Positions 1 to 12,549 of a stretch of DNA of 64,000 bases are shown here, one piece after another; positions within the stretch are counted from its first letter, which is position 1; each line of letters opens with the position of its first letter. A program made the translations under genes and the position numbers. This DNA comes from Cristatella mucedo (taxonomy: Eukaryota > Bryozoa > Phylactolaemata > Cristatellidae), in the NCBI GenBank assembly GCA_009760855.2, contig WPIO01000019.1:893501-957500 (forward strand), in the 5' to 3' direction. Under the pieces are notes generated by a model that searched no databases, had not been told where the DNA came from, and saw only the letters and a list, made by a program, of their open reading frames with translations.

Positions 1-115
1 CGCATAAGTACATCAAGGACGAATCACAGGGACCCACTAAATGCTGTCCTAAATAGGTGTGTTTTTAGGTTCCTTTTAAATGTGGTTGCGTGGATGCCTC
101 CTTTAATCTGGATCT
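1..115 (-). mobile_element. W1 LINE 3' fragment
   Basis: The first ~90 bases nearly repeat 40190-40270, which lies inside a longer antisense W1 LINE. It is the untranslated and C-terminal-flank part of W1, truncated at the window edge. Homology fades after about base 90-115. Confidence 0.7.
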
Positions 116-394
116 GGATGTCCCGTTTCGAAATTACCTTTCGCTAGATAACTAAATTAGCTAAGCAGCCGAGCCGCCTAATTTCAGTAACTAATATATT
201 GTAAACTTAGGCTCGCATAGGTAAGAATAACAGAGCCATGCTAGAGCGTGCATTTGTAACGAACGGCCTTGACTCGTGTAACTCTCTCTTTGCAGGGTTT
301 CCGGCTTGTGTGAGGTTTTATGGATGATCCACTTAGCAAGAATCGTCGACCTCCTAATTGCGTCACATTCCTGACGGATAACAATGCCTTTGTT

Positions 395-490
395 ATAGTT
401 CCCTCGGAGAACTCAATATTTTCCTAGGCACTTATTATTTGCTGCAAAAGAAGCGTGATCGAATTTTAAGTGAATGGCAAGTCACCAATG
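395..490 (-). mobile_element. W1 LINE 3' end fragment
   Basis: Antisense match to the W1 terminal block (GAGAACT...CTAGGCACTT...TTTGCTGCAAA) seen also at 18490, 32650 and 40015. It is abutted by an S2 SINE. Confidence 0.55.
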
Positions 491-496
491 CAAGAT

Positions 497-690
497 ACAA
501 TTCATTTGCATGGCACCCTACGAGAACTTAATCTCTATTCAGAGCTTCACATATGCCACGGGGCTCGACCCCGCAACTTCGGTCATCAAATTCATTCACC
601 TTTACCTTGATCGATGCGAGCTCCTTAACAACTAAACCAAACAAGCTCCACGATGAGCCACTTGGATACGGTATCCCAGGTATCCCTGTC
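497..690 (-). mobile_element. S2 tRNA-derived SINE
   Basis: Antisense copy of the family also present at 39527, 56560 and 59600. It shows the 3' block GAGAACTTAATCTCTATTCA followed by the tRNA-like box B region (GGGGCTCGACCCC). The head is diverged. Two open frames here are by-products of the repeat. Confidence 0.6.
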
Positions 691-904
691 TCAGCCAGAC
701 CAAATTTTTGCAATATTACATATCTCAAAGCAGGAAGACTTTACTGTGGGGCTGTAACAGTTTTCCAAAGGACAGAGCCATTTTAAAGGCTTAGGTTTTC
801 CAATGCTTGGGTAACACTCAATTTCCATATGATAATACGCTGGCTTTATAGTTATTTAACTTGAGAAAGCTTTCTACCGTTCATGTTAGCCAGCTATAAA
901 TGAA

Positions 905-1085
905 GTAGGAGTTACCCTTGGGTCTCAGCCCAGGGTCCAGATCCTAGCTCTTCACGACCTAGGTCGTGAATTCGTGTCCTGCCGTAAACGATCCGTTATT
1001 TTTCATTGCAAGAGTAGTGATAGCCCTTAATGATATTGCGCTGCAAAACATAAGAAACTGTTAAATCAACTAATTATTTTTGAGC
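905..1085 (+). mobile_element. S1 tRNA-derived SINE
   Basis: Decayed sense copy. It has the ACGACCTAGGTCGTGAATTC block of the tRNA-like head, a GTGATAGCC core, and a 3' end GTTAAATCAACTAATTATTTTT matching other S1 copies (27830-27990). Confidence 0.55.
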
Positions 1086-3454
1086 TGACAAGCGAGACCT
1101 GAAGTTTAGGACCTATTTCTTACCTATCTATACCGAGTAGCAGCAAATTTATCCAGTTAACTATCGGACTGACTAGTATTCCTCTTAGACTGTGAGATCA
1201 GCGTCAAGATGATAGTATTTGTAGCAGGCTTAAAATTTGACATAGTGATGCACCAAGGAGCTGAAATGTGCCTTACGGAGCCTGATTACAGATGCTTCCT
1301 TCTATAAAGTGACTTCCTGACCATTGCGGTACCATAATTCCATTTAAGGCACTCACTAGAAAAATGCTAGCACCGGGTGTGGACACATTTAAGAGTAAGG
1401 TTCACCCACTTCACTAGAATAGGCGGCAGCTTCAAATCACTGTGCACCAATAGGATCAGGTGTGCAGTAAAAAATTTTGCAAGGGAGCTCTACCTTAACC
1501 TTGAAGAGTATCCCATAAGGTATCTGTATCATACAGTTAATACTTCATAATCTGGCCGGAGAAAATACTCTTTAGGCCCTTGCAGAAAGGTATTCCAAAT
1601 CCTATTTTTACAACTCACTTAACAAGTTTTTTTGAACAGGTTAGACTTTTGCAAGGACTGCAAGCCTCTTGCAAATGAATTCTAACAAGACGCAACCTTT
1701 GACATTTTACAAAAAGGCTGGCATCTACATACAGCAAGACGCTCTGCTGGCTCCTGCAGACCTGAAAAAAAAATAAGAGTTATCTCGCTGCCACTCTAGA
1801 AATGCTGTCACACTGCTATCAGATAGTAACCGCCTCTAGAGGTCGATACGCAACTGAAAGTGCTCGCCGAAAGTATCTCTCACTGGCATACCCTCTCATT
1901 CCCTATCTTCTAAAAAGTGGCTCGCCCCTGGGAAGGAACACTAGGAAGGCGTACATCCCGACGACAAGTCTCCATTCTCCTTTCTCTTTGGCTTTTGAGG
2001 AGTTTTTGTAATTTCGACCCACCGCCGACTTACGCCAGGTCAAACCGAAACGAACTCATCTTTACAACGGCTGTTTTCCAGATTCTGTCACTTCCTAGTA
2101 GCTCACGAAGCTTATTTAAAATCTATGAACTTATTATGAATTCATCGAGAGCAAGATCCTAGAAGTCTTTTACCCTCACCCTAAGAGATCAACTTGGAAC
2201 TGGAGCACTAGCAGAGAGCCATGGTACATTCGGTTCTAGAAATTGCCTTTTCCCGGAGACTAGATGCGTGAAGGCATAGCCTCATAGCTGCAGTCGAAAG
2301 TCTGCCGCCCTGCAGGCCTTCTTCGCCTCATCTGCAAAGCTAATTTAGCTTCTTTTGAATGGAAAATAACCTATTGCCGAACCAGGCCCTCATTCAACAA
2401 CCCGGATAAAGTTTCCCGCCAGCTCGTCTTTAAAATGGCTCTGCGACATCTTAGGATATTCTTAGTCAGCTCATCGATGAAACACTGCCGCGAAAGAGAA
2501 CCTCGTTTGAGCATCGTCTAAACGACATCGACGTCTCGACCTAATTAAACCTGAAGATGGAAGCGAAAGGCACTCTGCCTTGGCGGCTTATGCACTTCCA
2601 TCCTAACAAAAAGTAAAATCCATGAAAGTCAAGATCGGCTGCTCAATCAGCTCTTTTTTACCTACCGAAAAATAGCCTTGGAAAGTATCATCCCTCCCTC
2701 TTGTTTGAGGCGGTCTATATGGGATCGGCCACTGCAGAACGCGGACCCGAACTTCACGACCCGGGCACTATTCCAAAGGCCTTACCCCATGGCTAAGATC
2801 CGGGGGCCCAAAAGGCGGGAGCCTGCCTATTGAGAAGCACATTGATGTGCGAGACGAAAGCGTGCAGCTCAGACTGAGACTCAATAGTGCCTCGGAAATA
2901 CTCCTATTCTCCTTTTCTGAAGAGCCTAATGCTGGCAAAATGACAGTCACATGAAAGCTTTATTAGACTCACCCTCTAAACAGTGGTGTTGACCCCTATT
3001 TGGAGAGCCTGTAACTGTGGCTGGCTGCAAAGTATGGCTCTAATCGACAGGCCTCTTTAGAATTTTTAGAATTTTCTAATAACAAACGAATTGTTTTGCC
3101 TCTAAAAGGGTGATCGCCTCTTGAAACAGAAATTAATAGCAGTCTCTGGAAACCACCCCTGAACGTGCTTGCGGAATAGATGTCGGTCTAGAAGCCTATA
3201 CACCACAATATAAAAACAAAAGGTTCGATGCCCTCCAAAGAAACAACTCTAATCCTTTCCTCAAAACTGCTCAGCCCAGTAGACTCTGACGTCGCTCGTT
3301 AAGTCTGGAAGCCTCTTTCGGGGAAGGAGTCAATTCTGAGAAGATCTTTCTCATTCGGCACCGCTACGGTCCCCTGCTAGAGGTACTAGGAACCGCATGA
3401 CTGATGGGCAACACCCCTAGCGACTTGCCACGTTAAGTACACTGAGATAGTCAC
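1086..3454. other. No gene recognised; upstream of receptor exons
   Basis: Open frames here are short and carry no recognisable domain. The ligand-binding-domain exons that must precede the receptor exon at 3700 (signal peptide, loops D and A) were looked for and not found. They are either diverged, tiny, or left of the window. Confidence 0.4.
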
Positions 3455-3600
3455 CAATCGCCTTGCTTTTAGCCTAGGGGTAATGTGCTCGCTCTTCATG
3501 ACCTAGGTCATGGGTTCGAGTCCTGCAGTGGGCAATCCTTTATTGCTCACTGAAAGTGACAGTGATAGCCGTTAAGACCCGGGTTCAAGAAGTCAGGCAA
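3455..3600 (+). mobile_element. S1 tRNA-derived SINE
   Basis: One of the clearest heads: box-A-like TAGCCTAGGGGTAATG and box B GGTTCGAGTCC, followed by the S1 core (GTGATAGCCGTTAAGAC). It sits about 100 bases before the first supported receptor exon. It is SINE-derived, not a functional tRNA gene, because the stem pairing and 3' end are lost in the core. Confidence 0.7.
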
Positions 3601-3699
3601 GCAAATTTACGCAATGGCAATTTAAAAAGACATGTTTCATTTTTTCTCTTGCTTGCTGGCCTCTGTGTGAAAACAAATATGGTAGCTTATTCGATCTAG

Positions 3700-3804
3700 G
3701 GTCGGCGATGTTTTTAACGAAGCCTATTTCTCTGACTACTATGGCTTGACAGTTAAATCAGCAGGAGAGGTCACCTGGGCACAACTGGGAAGTTTAGACG
3801 TCAG
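3700..3804 (+). CDS. Cys-loop receptor subunit, exon before Cys-loop
   Basis: Encodes part of the extracellular ligand-binding domain of a pentameric ligand-gated ion channel at the plasma membrane. The frame ends ...SAGEVTWAQLGSLDVR, the strand just before the Cys-loop, where nicotinic-type receptors have V-x-W-x-P-P-A. Here the usual PP is replaced by AQL. The donor AG/GTAAGC leaves two bases that complete an Arg codon with the first base of the next exon. The start is less certain. I used the AG before 3700, which gives length 105 and the phase pattern 2-2. An AG before 3686 is also open in this frame. Earlier exons are missing from view. Confidence 0.65.
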
Positions 3805-3964
3805 GTAAGCCAGCATGTCAAGTTTTCTTTAGTTTTAAATCTGTTTTCAGTATGCTTCTTGTGGCTAATTGGTTATTATTTGATTACAAATATGGATGGC
3901 AGAACGGGAATGCACGTGCCTCAATCCATTGATCGCATTCTACAAGTGATGTTGCTATTTTTAG

Positions 3965-4138
3965 ATGTGATTTTGACCTAACCTACTACCCCTTTGACGT
4001 GCAAACTTGTGATTTTGAGTATTCAAGCTTCAATTACCCAAGTTATCTTCTTCATATTGATACGAATCAATCAATAATAGACTTGGATGGCTATCACGAA
4101 AATGCCGAATTCACGATGATAAATACGTCGGCTTATAC
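3965..4138 (+). CDS. Cys-loop receptor subunit, Cys-loop exon
   Basis: Encodes the signature disulphide loop of nicotinic/5-HT3-type receptors: CDFDLTYYPFDVQTC, two cysteines with exactly 13 residues between and the invariant YPFD core. Beta-strands 8-9 follow, ending near ENAEFTMINTSAYT, where other family members carry a Trp-containing strand. The acceptor is TATTTTTAG and the donor is AC/GTAAGT. The length of 174 with one leading and two trailing bases joins both neighbours in phase. Family membership is certain from the loop. Ligand is not shown. Confidence 0.93.
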
Positions 4139-4184
4139 GTAAGTACTGTTTTATGTTTTTTGAGATTATATTTGTAAATATGTG

Positions 4185-4189
<5 letters not shown>

Positions 4190-4240
<51 letters not shown>

Positions 4241-4248
4241 TATATACA
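4190..4248. repeat. (TA)n microsatellite in receptor intron
   Basis: Nearly pure TA dinucleotides interrupted by a TG step. An open frame of Ile/Tyr repeats across it is an artefact. Confidence 0.95.
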
Positions 4249-5494
4249 TTCAGTCATTGTTATGTCATATTATTGCATTTAGCAAGAGCGTGGATTATTC
4301 AGAGCGATAGCTGGTACTTGCTGACGTTGAGAACTATCGTATCGGTGTAAAAAGTGTGCCTGATAGAATAGCTTACAGTAAACGTCATAAAAATTCTAAC
4401 TTTGTCATTTTCTTGAGCCCAGAAATCAATAGGAATTAAACTTATTTCTTGGAACTGAAAGCTAGCGCAAAAGAGTGCCCGCAAGATAAGACGGGACCCT
4501 GATCTTTTTACTAGTATTTGCTTACATTTGAAAGGCGCTACAAAGGTCATCTAGAAAATGATTTGACCTGAACCGTGCGTTTACTTCACTATTTTCTTGG
4601 ACACTGGCTAGCCACGTTACCAGATGATTATTGCGACCTTTAGCCGTTTATCTTTGACAGAGATTTCAAGCATTCGTTTTTCCAGGCCATTTTCTGATGC
4701 CATTAAAGCCAAAATCCAAGTTGACATGTCATATAATGTCAGTGCTCTCTGGATAAGATGGCATTTAAAAGATTTAGTGTGAGCCATGCGAACTTCATTG
4801 TGAACCTATTTTTGAGCACCAAAAGCCAGAAGACTTTCCGTTCTGTTCACATAACAGATTATGTTAGGCAGATGCACTTTATAAAAAAAAAGACATTTGC
4901 CGATTCCAAAGGGAAAGCGTAGCTTTTTCATTCTATTGCTCCGACACGCATATTTCGCAGTCTAATAAACTTCCACAAAACGTATAGTGACTTTCAGTAA
5001 GTTGACTTTCGTCGCTCCAGTAGAATGCTTTTGCAGGGACGAGTCAGCAAAGAGAGCACTATTCAAGAGAAGGCTTGTTCCCACTTGTATCTCACTAGTG
5101 GCAAGACAGCCATCTAAAGTGCCCTTCACCATTCTATAAATGCGTGTGATATCAAAGTCTGCAAGGTTTATATCTGAACCTGCTAACCTGGAATGGATGC
5201 ATCATCCCTGCATAGAGGGATGTCATCAGACGGCCGCTGCATTGTTGTCATTCAAGCATCCTATTTCGCCAAAAAGTCATCTCTTTGACCGCCCTTTATC
5301 TGCGTGAGCTAGCTGAGAAAGGCACTGCCGCTTTTCCGTCGCTTTACAATCTTGTGACGCCTTCTGACTTAAATACTAATCATGTTTGTAATTAGTTCAG
5401 ATGCCGCGACCTCAACCGCTGGCATTTTTTTGCGTTTGCTTTGTTTTGGTGCGGCATATTGTAACACCAATCGGCGGTGGCTCGGCTCCCATAG

Positions 5495-5660
5495 GTCATT
5501 CGTTTACATTCCGGGCGACGGCAACTACTCAAAAGTGGTGTTCCAATTCAGCATCAAAAGAAGGGAGTTGTACTTCATGCTGAATCTAATACTTCCTTGC
5601 GTCCTGCTAACTCTGTTAACCTGCTTCCTATTTCTTTTGCCTACATCATCAGAAGAAAGG
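5495..5660 (+). CDS. Cys-loop receptor subunit, loop C and TM1 exon
   Basis: Begins after AG at 5494 and completes the codon left by the previous exon. It encodes SFVYIPGDGNYSKVVF, the loop C region. The paired cysteines (YxCC) that define nicotinic alpha subunits are absent, so this is a non-alpha-type or divergent subunit. Next come FSIKRRELYFMLNLILPC and a hydrophobic run, the classical pre-TM1 Arg-Arg and TM1 with its conserved Pro-Cys. It ends in TSSEER, the TM1-TM2 turn, before donor GTATGT. The Glu at -1' is the residue linked to cation selectivity in nicotinic receptors; anion channels carry Pro-Ala-Arg there. Confidence 0.93.
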
Positions 5661-5834
5661 GTATGTACTGGCTGCGTTCGCAATTGTTCCACCCCCATGC
5701 TAGATCTGCTGTCTTATAAAAAATGCAAGTCGGATTATGTCGTGACGCGTCAGTCGGAAAGATTTCCAGACTCTGGGAACGAACGAGCTAAAAGCATAGT
5801 CTTCAAAGGATATGAGTTTGATTAGAGATAAAGC

Positions 5835-6500
5835 CACGCAACTTGATTTAGAAGAAGCATGTGCAATCAGGTGCTTACGGCTGGTGTAAAGCTTTGCAGC
5901 TAGGCTTGTCTGTCGCAAGCCTCGCAGTTGCCACATCACGCCACTTCTCGCCAACCTGGACTGGCTACTAGTCAAGCAACTGATCGACTTCAAGATTTTG
6001 TTGCTCACTTTTAGATCCCTTCATTCTCTGGCTGCAGCCTATCTATCAGATATACTTCCCCACCGGGTCAACATCATACCACCTGCTTTTTGGAATCTAA
6101 CTGTTTACCAACACATCGTAGAAAACTCAAATCCTTTGGAGACTGTGCATTTAGTTCGTATGCTCCAAAAGCCTGGAACTCACTCACGACTTGCGTCACG
6201 ATATCTCCTGACTGGACCAATTTTAAAAAGGACTTAACAATGCACCTATTTATGACAGCATTTAGAGGGTCCTTGTGATTCATCCTTTATGTGTTTGTGC
6301 GTTCTGACACTGTGCATGCTGCCATTAATCACACTTGCATGCTGACCCTGTGCATGTCACCCTTAACCATGTTATTCATGTTGTTTATCAAGCATGACAT
6401 TACTCACCATTCAATCGTGTTTCCTTTGCAGCAAATTTAAAGCACCTAAAAAGAGATTGAGTTCTCTGAGGGTGCTTTATCAAGTGTATTATTCTTATTA
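5835..6500 (+). mobile_element. W1 LINE 3' end
   Basis: Sense copy of the C-terminal part of a CR1/L2-like ORF2. Scattered frames read like LTFRSLHSLAAAYLSDIL and, later, KSFGDCAFSSYAPKAWNSL. The conserved 3' block (AGAGATTGAGTTCTCTGAGG) and an ATT-rich tail follow. Stops and frameshifts throughout. It lies inside a receptor intron. Confidence 0.8.
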
Positions 6501-6846
6501 TTATCATAAGAGCGGTTAGTATGCTGCCGGTACTGATAGGGAATTAGTTCTGATAGTTAGACTGCAGCCTTAAATTGGAGGAATCTAAAAGCAAGTGGAA
6601 TAAAATTTAAGTTTAGCTTTGCATTGAACGAGTAAGGCCAATTGTATTGGCATTCAGTTTGAGAACATTGTTTGTCATCAAAGTAGGAACCCAATTAAAG
6701 ACTTTGTCAGAGCATGCCTTACGACGGACTTTATTTTCAATGCCTTCTGGAACAGTTTCTCTCCTTGTCAATGGTGGCCGAGCCATGCTGACTCCTGCGA
6801 TCTTGCCAGCTTTCGGTTCTTGCTTATTGCACTTTTTCTGTTTCAG

Positions 6847-6943
6847 GTTGGCCTGTCGGTGACGGTCATGTTGTCCTACTCCGTGTTTCAGCTGCTCGTC
6901 TCTCAAAATCTTCCTATGAACTCGCTTTGCACACCACTGCTGA
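6847..6943 (+). CDS. Cys-loop receptor subunit, TM2 pore exon
   Basis: After the pyrimidine-rich acceptor CTGTTTCAG, encodes the pore-lining helix VGLSVTVMLSYSVFQLLVSQ, then NLPMNSLCTPLL. Counting the Arg closing the previous exon as 0', the conserved gate Leu falls at 9' and the outer ring position 20' is Gln. Position 2', usually Thr or Ser in nicotinic receptors, is Gly. The donor A/GTAAGTG leaves one base, and the next exon supplies two. Length 97. Confidence 0.92.
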
Positions 6944-7661
6944 GTAAGTGTTAGCAATTCAAAGGCTTTCCGAGCTGTCCGAACTGATGTTTTGTACAAG
7001 CTGGTGCTCCGAACAGAATGGCTGATGCTGCTGCTGTACCCGCCACTGCTTTATGCCTCTGAGAACAGATATTTATAATTTGCCTTTAAATTATAGTTAG
7101 AGTTTAACTAAATCATAGCCGATGACGTCTTAATCTTGCAAACACACAGTTGAATACGTTTGTAAATATATAGCCGTCTATAATAGTGCGTTATGCTGGT
7201 CAAAAGAAGGCACGACCTTTTGTCGGTATCCTATTTCTTGAATAAGGATATTGTCATCACCCAGCACCTAACTGAAGCCACTCTGCACTACCGGCATATG
7301 GTGGCCTATTTGAATAGCCTCTTTAAGGCCTTAAAGAGATTTTGACCGACATGGTCTTCGTTATAACATTTTGAGCAGATCTTTAAAAATTCTTTGGGTT
7401 TATTTGTGCTTTTAAAGCTTTGCCTTTTCCCGCATTAAGTTAATTGAAGTCTTATCAAGCTCTCCAGTCATTCTGAGGCTAAGAGTCTCGCAAAGCAGCT
7501 TTTTTTGTTTTCGCACGTACAAACTTAACTTGTAAATACCTATACACACATATTCATGTTATACACATATTTGATTACTTAATAATGTTAACGTATGCGT
7601 GCATATGTTTTTGAGTGCGTGTAAATAGCTCAATGTGCTCTCTGAGTTTTTATTCGTGGAA

Positions 7662-7692
<31 letters not shown>

Positions 7693-9954
7693 ATTAGAAG
7701 TAACAGCTGACGTCTGGGAAGCTAGCATGAGTCATATGGTGACGAACTGTTCATGCCGCGTTCCTAGTCTTTTCGAACTCCTTTAAGCACAAACGACATG
7801 ATTTAGCATAAATTGATCTACTACTCGAACTATTTGTTCCGAAAATATTCATATATTAGGATTTTATTGAGCTTATACATCTCACTTTTAGACTAATTGG
7901 TAACAGCTCCTAACCACGACTCAAAAAACTCACTCCGTGTTTAACTTTATACTTGGCATCAGCTCAGCATAATTAAACCCTCGCTTTGAAAGCAGCACTA
8001 TCTCCGCTCAGCCATAAATGGTGGCCAAGACAATGCCCTGAATATTTGGAGTGGCCATCCAAATACTAATGTAGTGCCCTTTGGTATGTTCCTCCTAGCA
8101 AAGTATCTTTTCGCACTTAAATGTTGGAGGTGAACATTAAAAATGGTAAATTTAGGTTCTTAAAGTGACTAAAAACTCCAGAGAGCATTTATTATATGTT
8201 ATTTGCATAGCTTTCCGTAGCTTTGCATAGAGCGACATCTTCAGAAGAAGAGTGTAAACTAAAAATAAAATAAATAATTGAAGAAAGATTTTCCAGAGAT
8301 CTTTTATCTTGCAATCTCCTCGATGTTCAGAGAGTTTGCGGTTTTTATATGCCTGCTAGTTTCTCGAGAATACTCTTTAATTAAATTGTGTACGGTAAAC
8401 CACATATCAAGAAGTATACAATTTCCCTGCAGCTATCCCCTAGTCTTTGGTTTTGAGGTTTTTCTCTCTTAATATTAATAAACCTAAGTATGGCAGTTGT
8501 GCGATTTTTTATAGATTAAACAAATAAATAAAAATCTCAGCAATTGTGTTCTTCCATCCAAAGACATTCTGATATCAAGCATTCATCAAAGCATAATAAA
8601 TTTTGCGATGGCGTCTACAGGAGAGCAAGGTATAATTTTAGAGACTTTTATAGAAACGGCCAAACTTCGTGATTTTGGTATTTCATCGTGCATGCACGTA
8701 TACCCTTTCTTAGACTAGGTTCGAGTTTGTTATTCAGATAACTGCAATATTTCTTACTCAGCCAGAATGGCTTCCAGGTTAGAAAGTGAAGTTTGTGGTT
8801 GGGACTACTAGCAAGGCTAAGTCTCTGGCTTAGAAGCTGCTGGCAAAAAGGCCTTGTCATTTTTGCTCTCGTCGCTGGCCATAGTTAATCATATAAATGG
8901 TGACCAGTTTCAACTGTTCTTATTCCGAGGACCATTCAACTGCAGCTGTTCTCAATCAGCTCCCCTTCGTCAAATCAATTCATTGATTATCAGTATCTCT
9001 TTGATCTCACGGCTCGTCCATATCATCTGCCTATTTTATTTCGCTTCACAGCATCTCATACACCACAAAGTGACCACCAACTAACCTGCCCGCAGTTAGC
9101 AACTTATTGGGTGACCTAAGACTCCCATGGAAACCCTAATTTCTTACTTGAAGATCGCAATCGTCGCTATTTTATTTATTTGTCTATGGTTCAAAGTCCG
9201 GGAGTAGAAACATAACAGTATCAAGATGAAAAAGTTTTAACAGCAATTTGAAGCTGCAAAAATAACATTTGGAATACTTGGTGATTCTCCGAGTGACTTG
9301 AGAACTCTATAACTGACTCGTCAAACCACAACTACCAGGGTGTAGTGGTTTGAAAGAATCTCCTGAATGGCTAGCGATTTATGGAGATCCAACTCTATAG
9401 TTTCACTAGCAGAATATAGAAATTCTGAGTAATTTTTTGCAGAATATTTGAGAGTCGTGCACCACTTATTGTCAATGCTTAGATCTGTTACCATGAGCGT
9501 GCTATCCTAGGAAATAAGCTTCATTTATAGCGCCTACTTTGTTTGTGCACTTTTTACATTCTATTGCCACCAAACTTGTGCATCATTAAAAATCCTATTC
9601 GAATTTGCTTAGAAGCAATCGCATACATGTATAACTCTTAATTTTAACTTTTCTATTCAACTACTTGGTGCTGTGTCATTAAGTTATGACCATTTATTGC
9701 CGGTGTACTTAGCGGACCCGTTTTCTAGATTGGGCATAGTGGCCACTGAATTTTTTGGACCATCGTTGACCGAGCAGCCGAAACTCGTTCTGAAATTCAA
9801 ATTATAATTACTCATTAGTCTATGAGCTAAAAAGTATACAGATAAATTTGATTTTCGACCGTCTAGATACTTTGACCAGACATTTAGCAGAAGGGTTAAG
9901 ATTGTAAAACGAGACGAATCGTTAAGGCTTATTCTCTTATAGCCGAGCTGGTTT
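6944..9954. other. Receptor intron, no gene seen
   Basis: First part of a ~7.6 kb intron between the TM2 and TM3 exons. It is AT-rich with a (GA)n tract at 7667-7692. No coding segment with splice signals or recognised domain was seen. Confidence 0.5.
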
Positions 9955-10140
9955 TCCCACAGTGGTTAAGTTACTCGCCTTGAACAACCGTGGTCAAAGT
10001 GAATATGATTGAATATGATTGAATAGGAAGATGACCACAGTCTCTCGCTCGAGCCCCGAGGCATATGTGAAGCACTTGAAAGAGAGTCATCTTAGAGCGT
10101 TAAGAGAGTCATTTTAGAGCGTCATATAAGCTAATTCTAA
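9955..10140 (+). mobile_element. S2 tRNA-derived SINE
   Basis: Sense copy with head GAGCTGGTTTTCCCACAGTG, box B GCTCGAGCCCCGAGGC and body CATATGTGAAGCACTTGAA. It contains a small internal duplication of GAATATGATT and a duplicated 3' block (AGAGAGTCATCTTAGAGCGT). Confidence 0.7.
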
Positions 10141-12549
10141 TTATTTAATTATATATTCTCAAAGCTTAATCGTGAGATTCCTTATTTCTATAATTAAAGC
10201 CCTTTTTCTAGCGACAAACCATATTGTCTTTGTATCTCTGCTTATTGGCCGTTCTATAGTGATGGAGATTGTATTAAACTCAAAACTTTCAAGTTGATAG
10301 GTAGCTCTCCATTTTTGCAAGAGTACATGCAAAATAAAACTACCTAAAATTTGATTCCTATCTCCGTCAGCCATGGCACGCACCGAAAACTGAGTACAAA
10401 GTATCATTAAAGCATAGCCGAGCATAAACCAATACATCAAATAGCCAAAAATGATTGTTATTACTGTTTAGTTCATTTCATAAGAAACTCTCCGGCCAAC
10501 CAGTATTGTTTCCATTTGGCTGCATGGATACGAATTCTCTGGCCATTTGGGATTTATCTCGCGCTTTCATTGGGTTACGGAATTGCAAAACCAACGTGCA
10601 ACCGGTATTCGCCAATACACACATTCAATCCTTATATAAATTACAAAAATGATAATCTAGTAATTAATTCACAGATTTTCACCTCCAGTAAAACTGAATT
10701 CCTTCCCCGTGAGGAGTTTTCAACAAAAAGGCAGCTTATGACTATAAGGATTAATCGTAAACAGGCCAGATGTATTACAATTTTTCTGCCACTGATTGAT
10801 TAAAATTGCCGTTAGTAAGAATGTAGTGCTTTAAAAATTAAAAACCTGCCGGTTACATCATAAGGACGTTTTTCCAGTTTCAATCGCAGCTGAGACATCC
10901 TTCGCACGCTGGCCAAGTCAGCTGGCTCTGGTGCATTTGAAACTGACCCCGGTTCCAGCTTCTGGCAATTTTTCGCCACAATTTTGTGCTGGTTGATAGA
11001 CCGTTACTTGAACCACCAGACGCAAAATATATAAATCGCTTTCCAGTTTTTTCAAAAACTCTAGGAATCGAGTGCACATGCCTACTTAACTCATTCAAAT
11101 CATTCCAAAAGCAAAGCGAAATATGCTTTACCGGCAGACGTTCGTTTAAGCATAGAAGCGAACCAGTGACCAGTTAATTAATTTTTTTTTTGTGCTCGGC
11201 AATTGAATTGTCTTCATTGCTATGTCTTGCAAAGGTACCAGCAGGTCTGATACTTTCTCCCACAGCAGGGCTACTTTTTGAGGAGTCCTAACAAACAGCA
11301 TTTGGTGAATTGTTGAATTTTTCCCGCAAGCAGCACGGCTGTGCTCAGAAAATTTCGAACACCGCAAAGTTTACCCGATTAATTTTCTGACATACCGACT
11401 TCTCAGGCCAACCCTCCCACCACCCGCTCCTCGGACGTAGATCATGTAGTTACTGTCTCTAACCAACCTTATCCTGTGTAGACCCCGCCTTCAGTTCCTA
11501 AACTGTATCCTGATCTCTGCCGATTGACCTCATTAGCACATCCCTGGTCCGTGAAATTTAAAATGAAGCAAAAAACCACTTATTCCTCGCAGCTTTTTTC
11601 CGTCAGTAAGACGGGTTTTTTGTGCTTAAGAGTGCAATTGTGCATGTTACCGCTACTGTTCAATGGATGTGCTTCCTTTCCAGTTTACGTGAAGTGCTTA
11701 GAAAATCTAAACCTGCGATAGTGCAGTCTTATTTTTATTACTGCTTTTATTATTTCCTATTCTGATTGCACTGGTCGTATATCTCCTGTTGCACTCTACA
11801 GGTAAGCACGGCTTATGGTGTCAGTAATGCTTTGCTTTCATTATTATTATTGTAAGGTTGGCTAACTCAGTGACCAGAATATGAAGCCTATATTTACTTT
11901 TATATAAAAACTGAGATCTTGTTGAGTTTTGGGCTGCATAGAATCTTTACGTCAACTTCTATGGTGAACTTAATCCTTAAGGCCCTCACAGAGTCGTCGT
12001 CGATGATCGCCTATTAAGAAATCTCACCGAGACAGATATATTACAGTCTGCTTGACTCCTGAAAGGCAACATGCTGCATTTTCTATACCTAACCATTATC
12101 TTACCGGGTTCTTTAAAAAATCTATTGCGTAACCGCAGCTGATAATCGCCATGCTAACTCGATGCACACTGGGACGAGTAGGTCTGCCGAGTAAGACGTT
12201 TGTGATAATAAAAACATGCCATACGTCGTCTGTTGGTACGTCTCGGGAATTTCAGGGCGATGCGCCCCAGGTCTTTTTTTCGTTTAACGAGATTTCATAG
12301 TTTACCTATTGAAACTTCACGCACGTCTTGGTTCATGCGAGTTTCGGTGGTGGCTGCCGTCAGGCATTGAAGAATAAAAGAGCAGCAAAAAATTATCTGA
12401 AAAATTGTCTAAATCTGCATTTAATGTTTAATTTCCGCCTTAGTCGGCACCGAATCACCGCCGATTCAGCATCAATTCAGCGGCAATTTCCTTCCGTTTT
12501 GGGCTACTATGTCTTTAGATGTTTGGGGAGGAGCCAAATCGGCCAACGG
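10141..12549. other. Receptor intron, no gene seen
   Basis: Short open frames only. A run at 11725-11811 reads as a hydrophobic stretch followed by GTAAGC, but it lacks TM3 features, so it is not called an exon. Confidence 0.4.

Noticed and set aside
3455-3545. Possible functional tRNA gene
   Set aside because: A and B boxes are present, but the sequence belongs to a dispersed SINE family with a non-tRNA core and no intact cloverleaf.
11725-11811. Hydrophobic stretch followed by GTAAGC as the receptor TM3 exon
   Set aside because: Sequence pattern does not fit TM3; the exon at 14536-14648 fits length, phase and motif.
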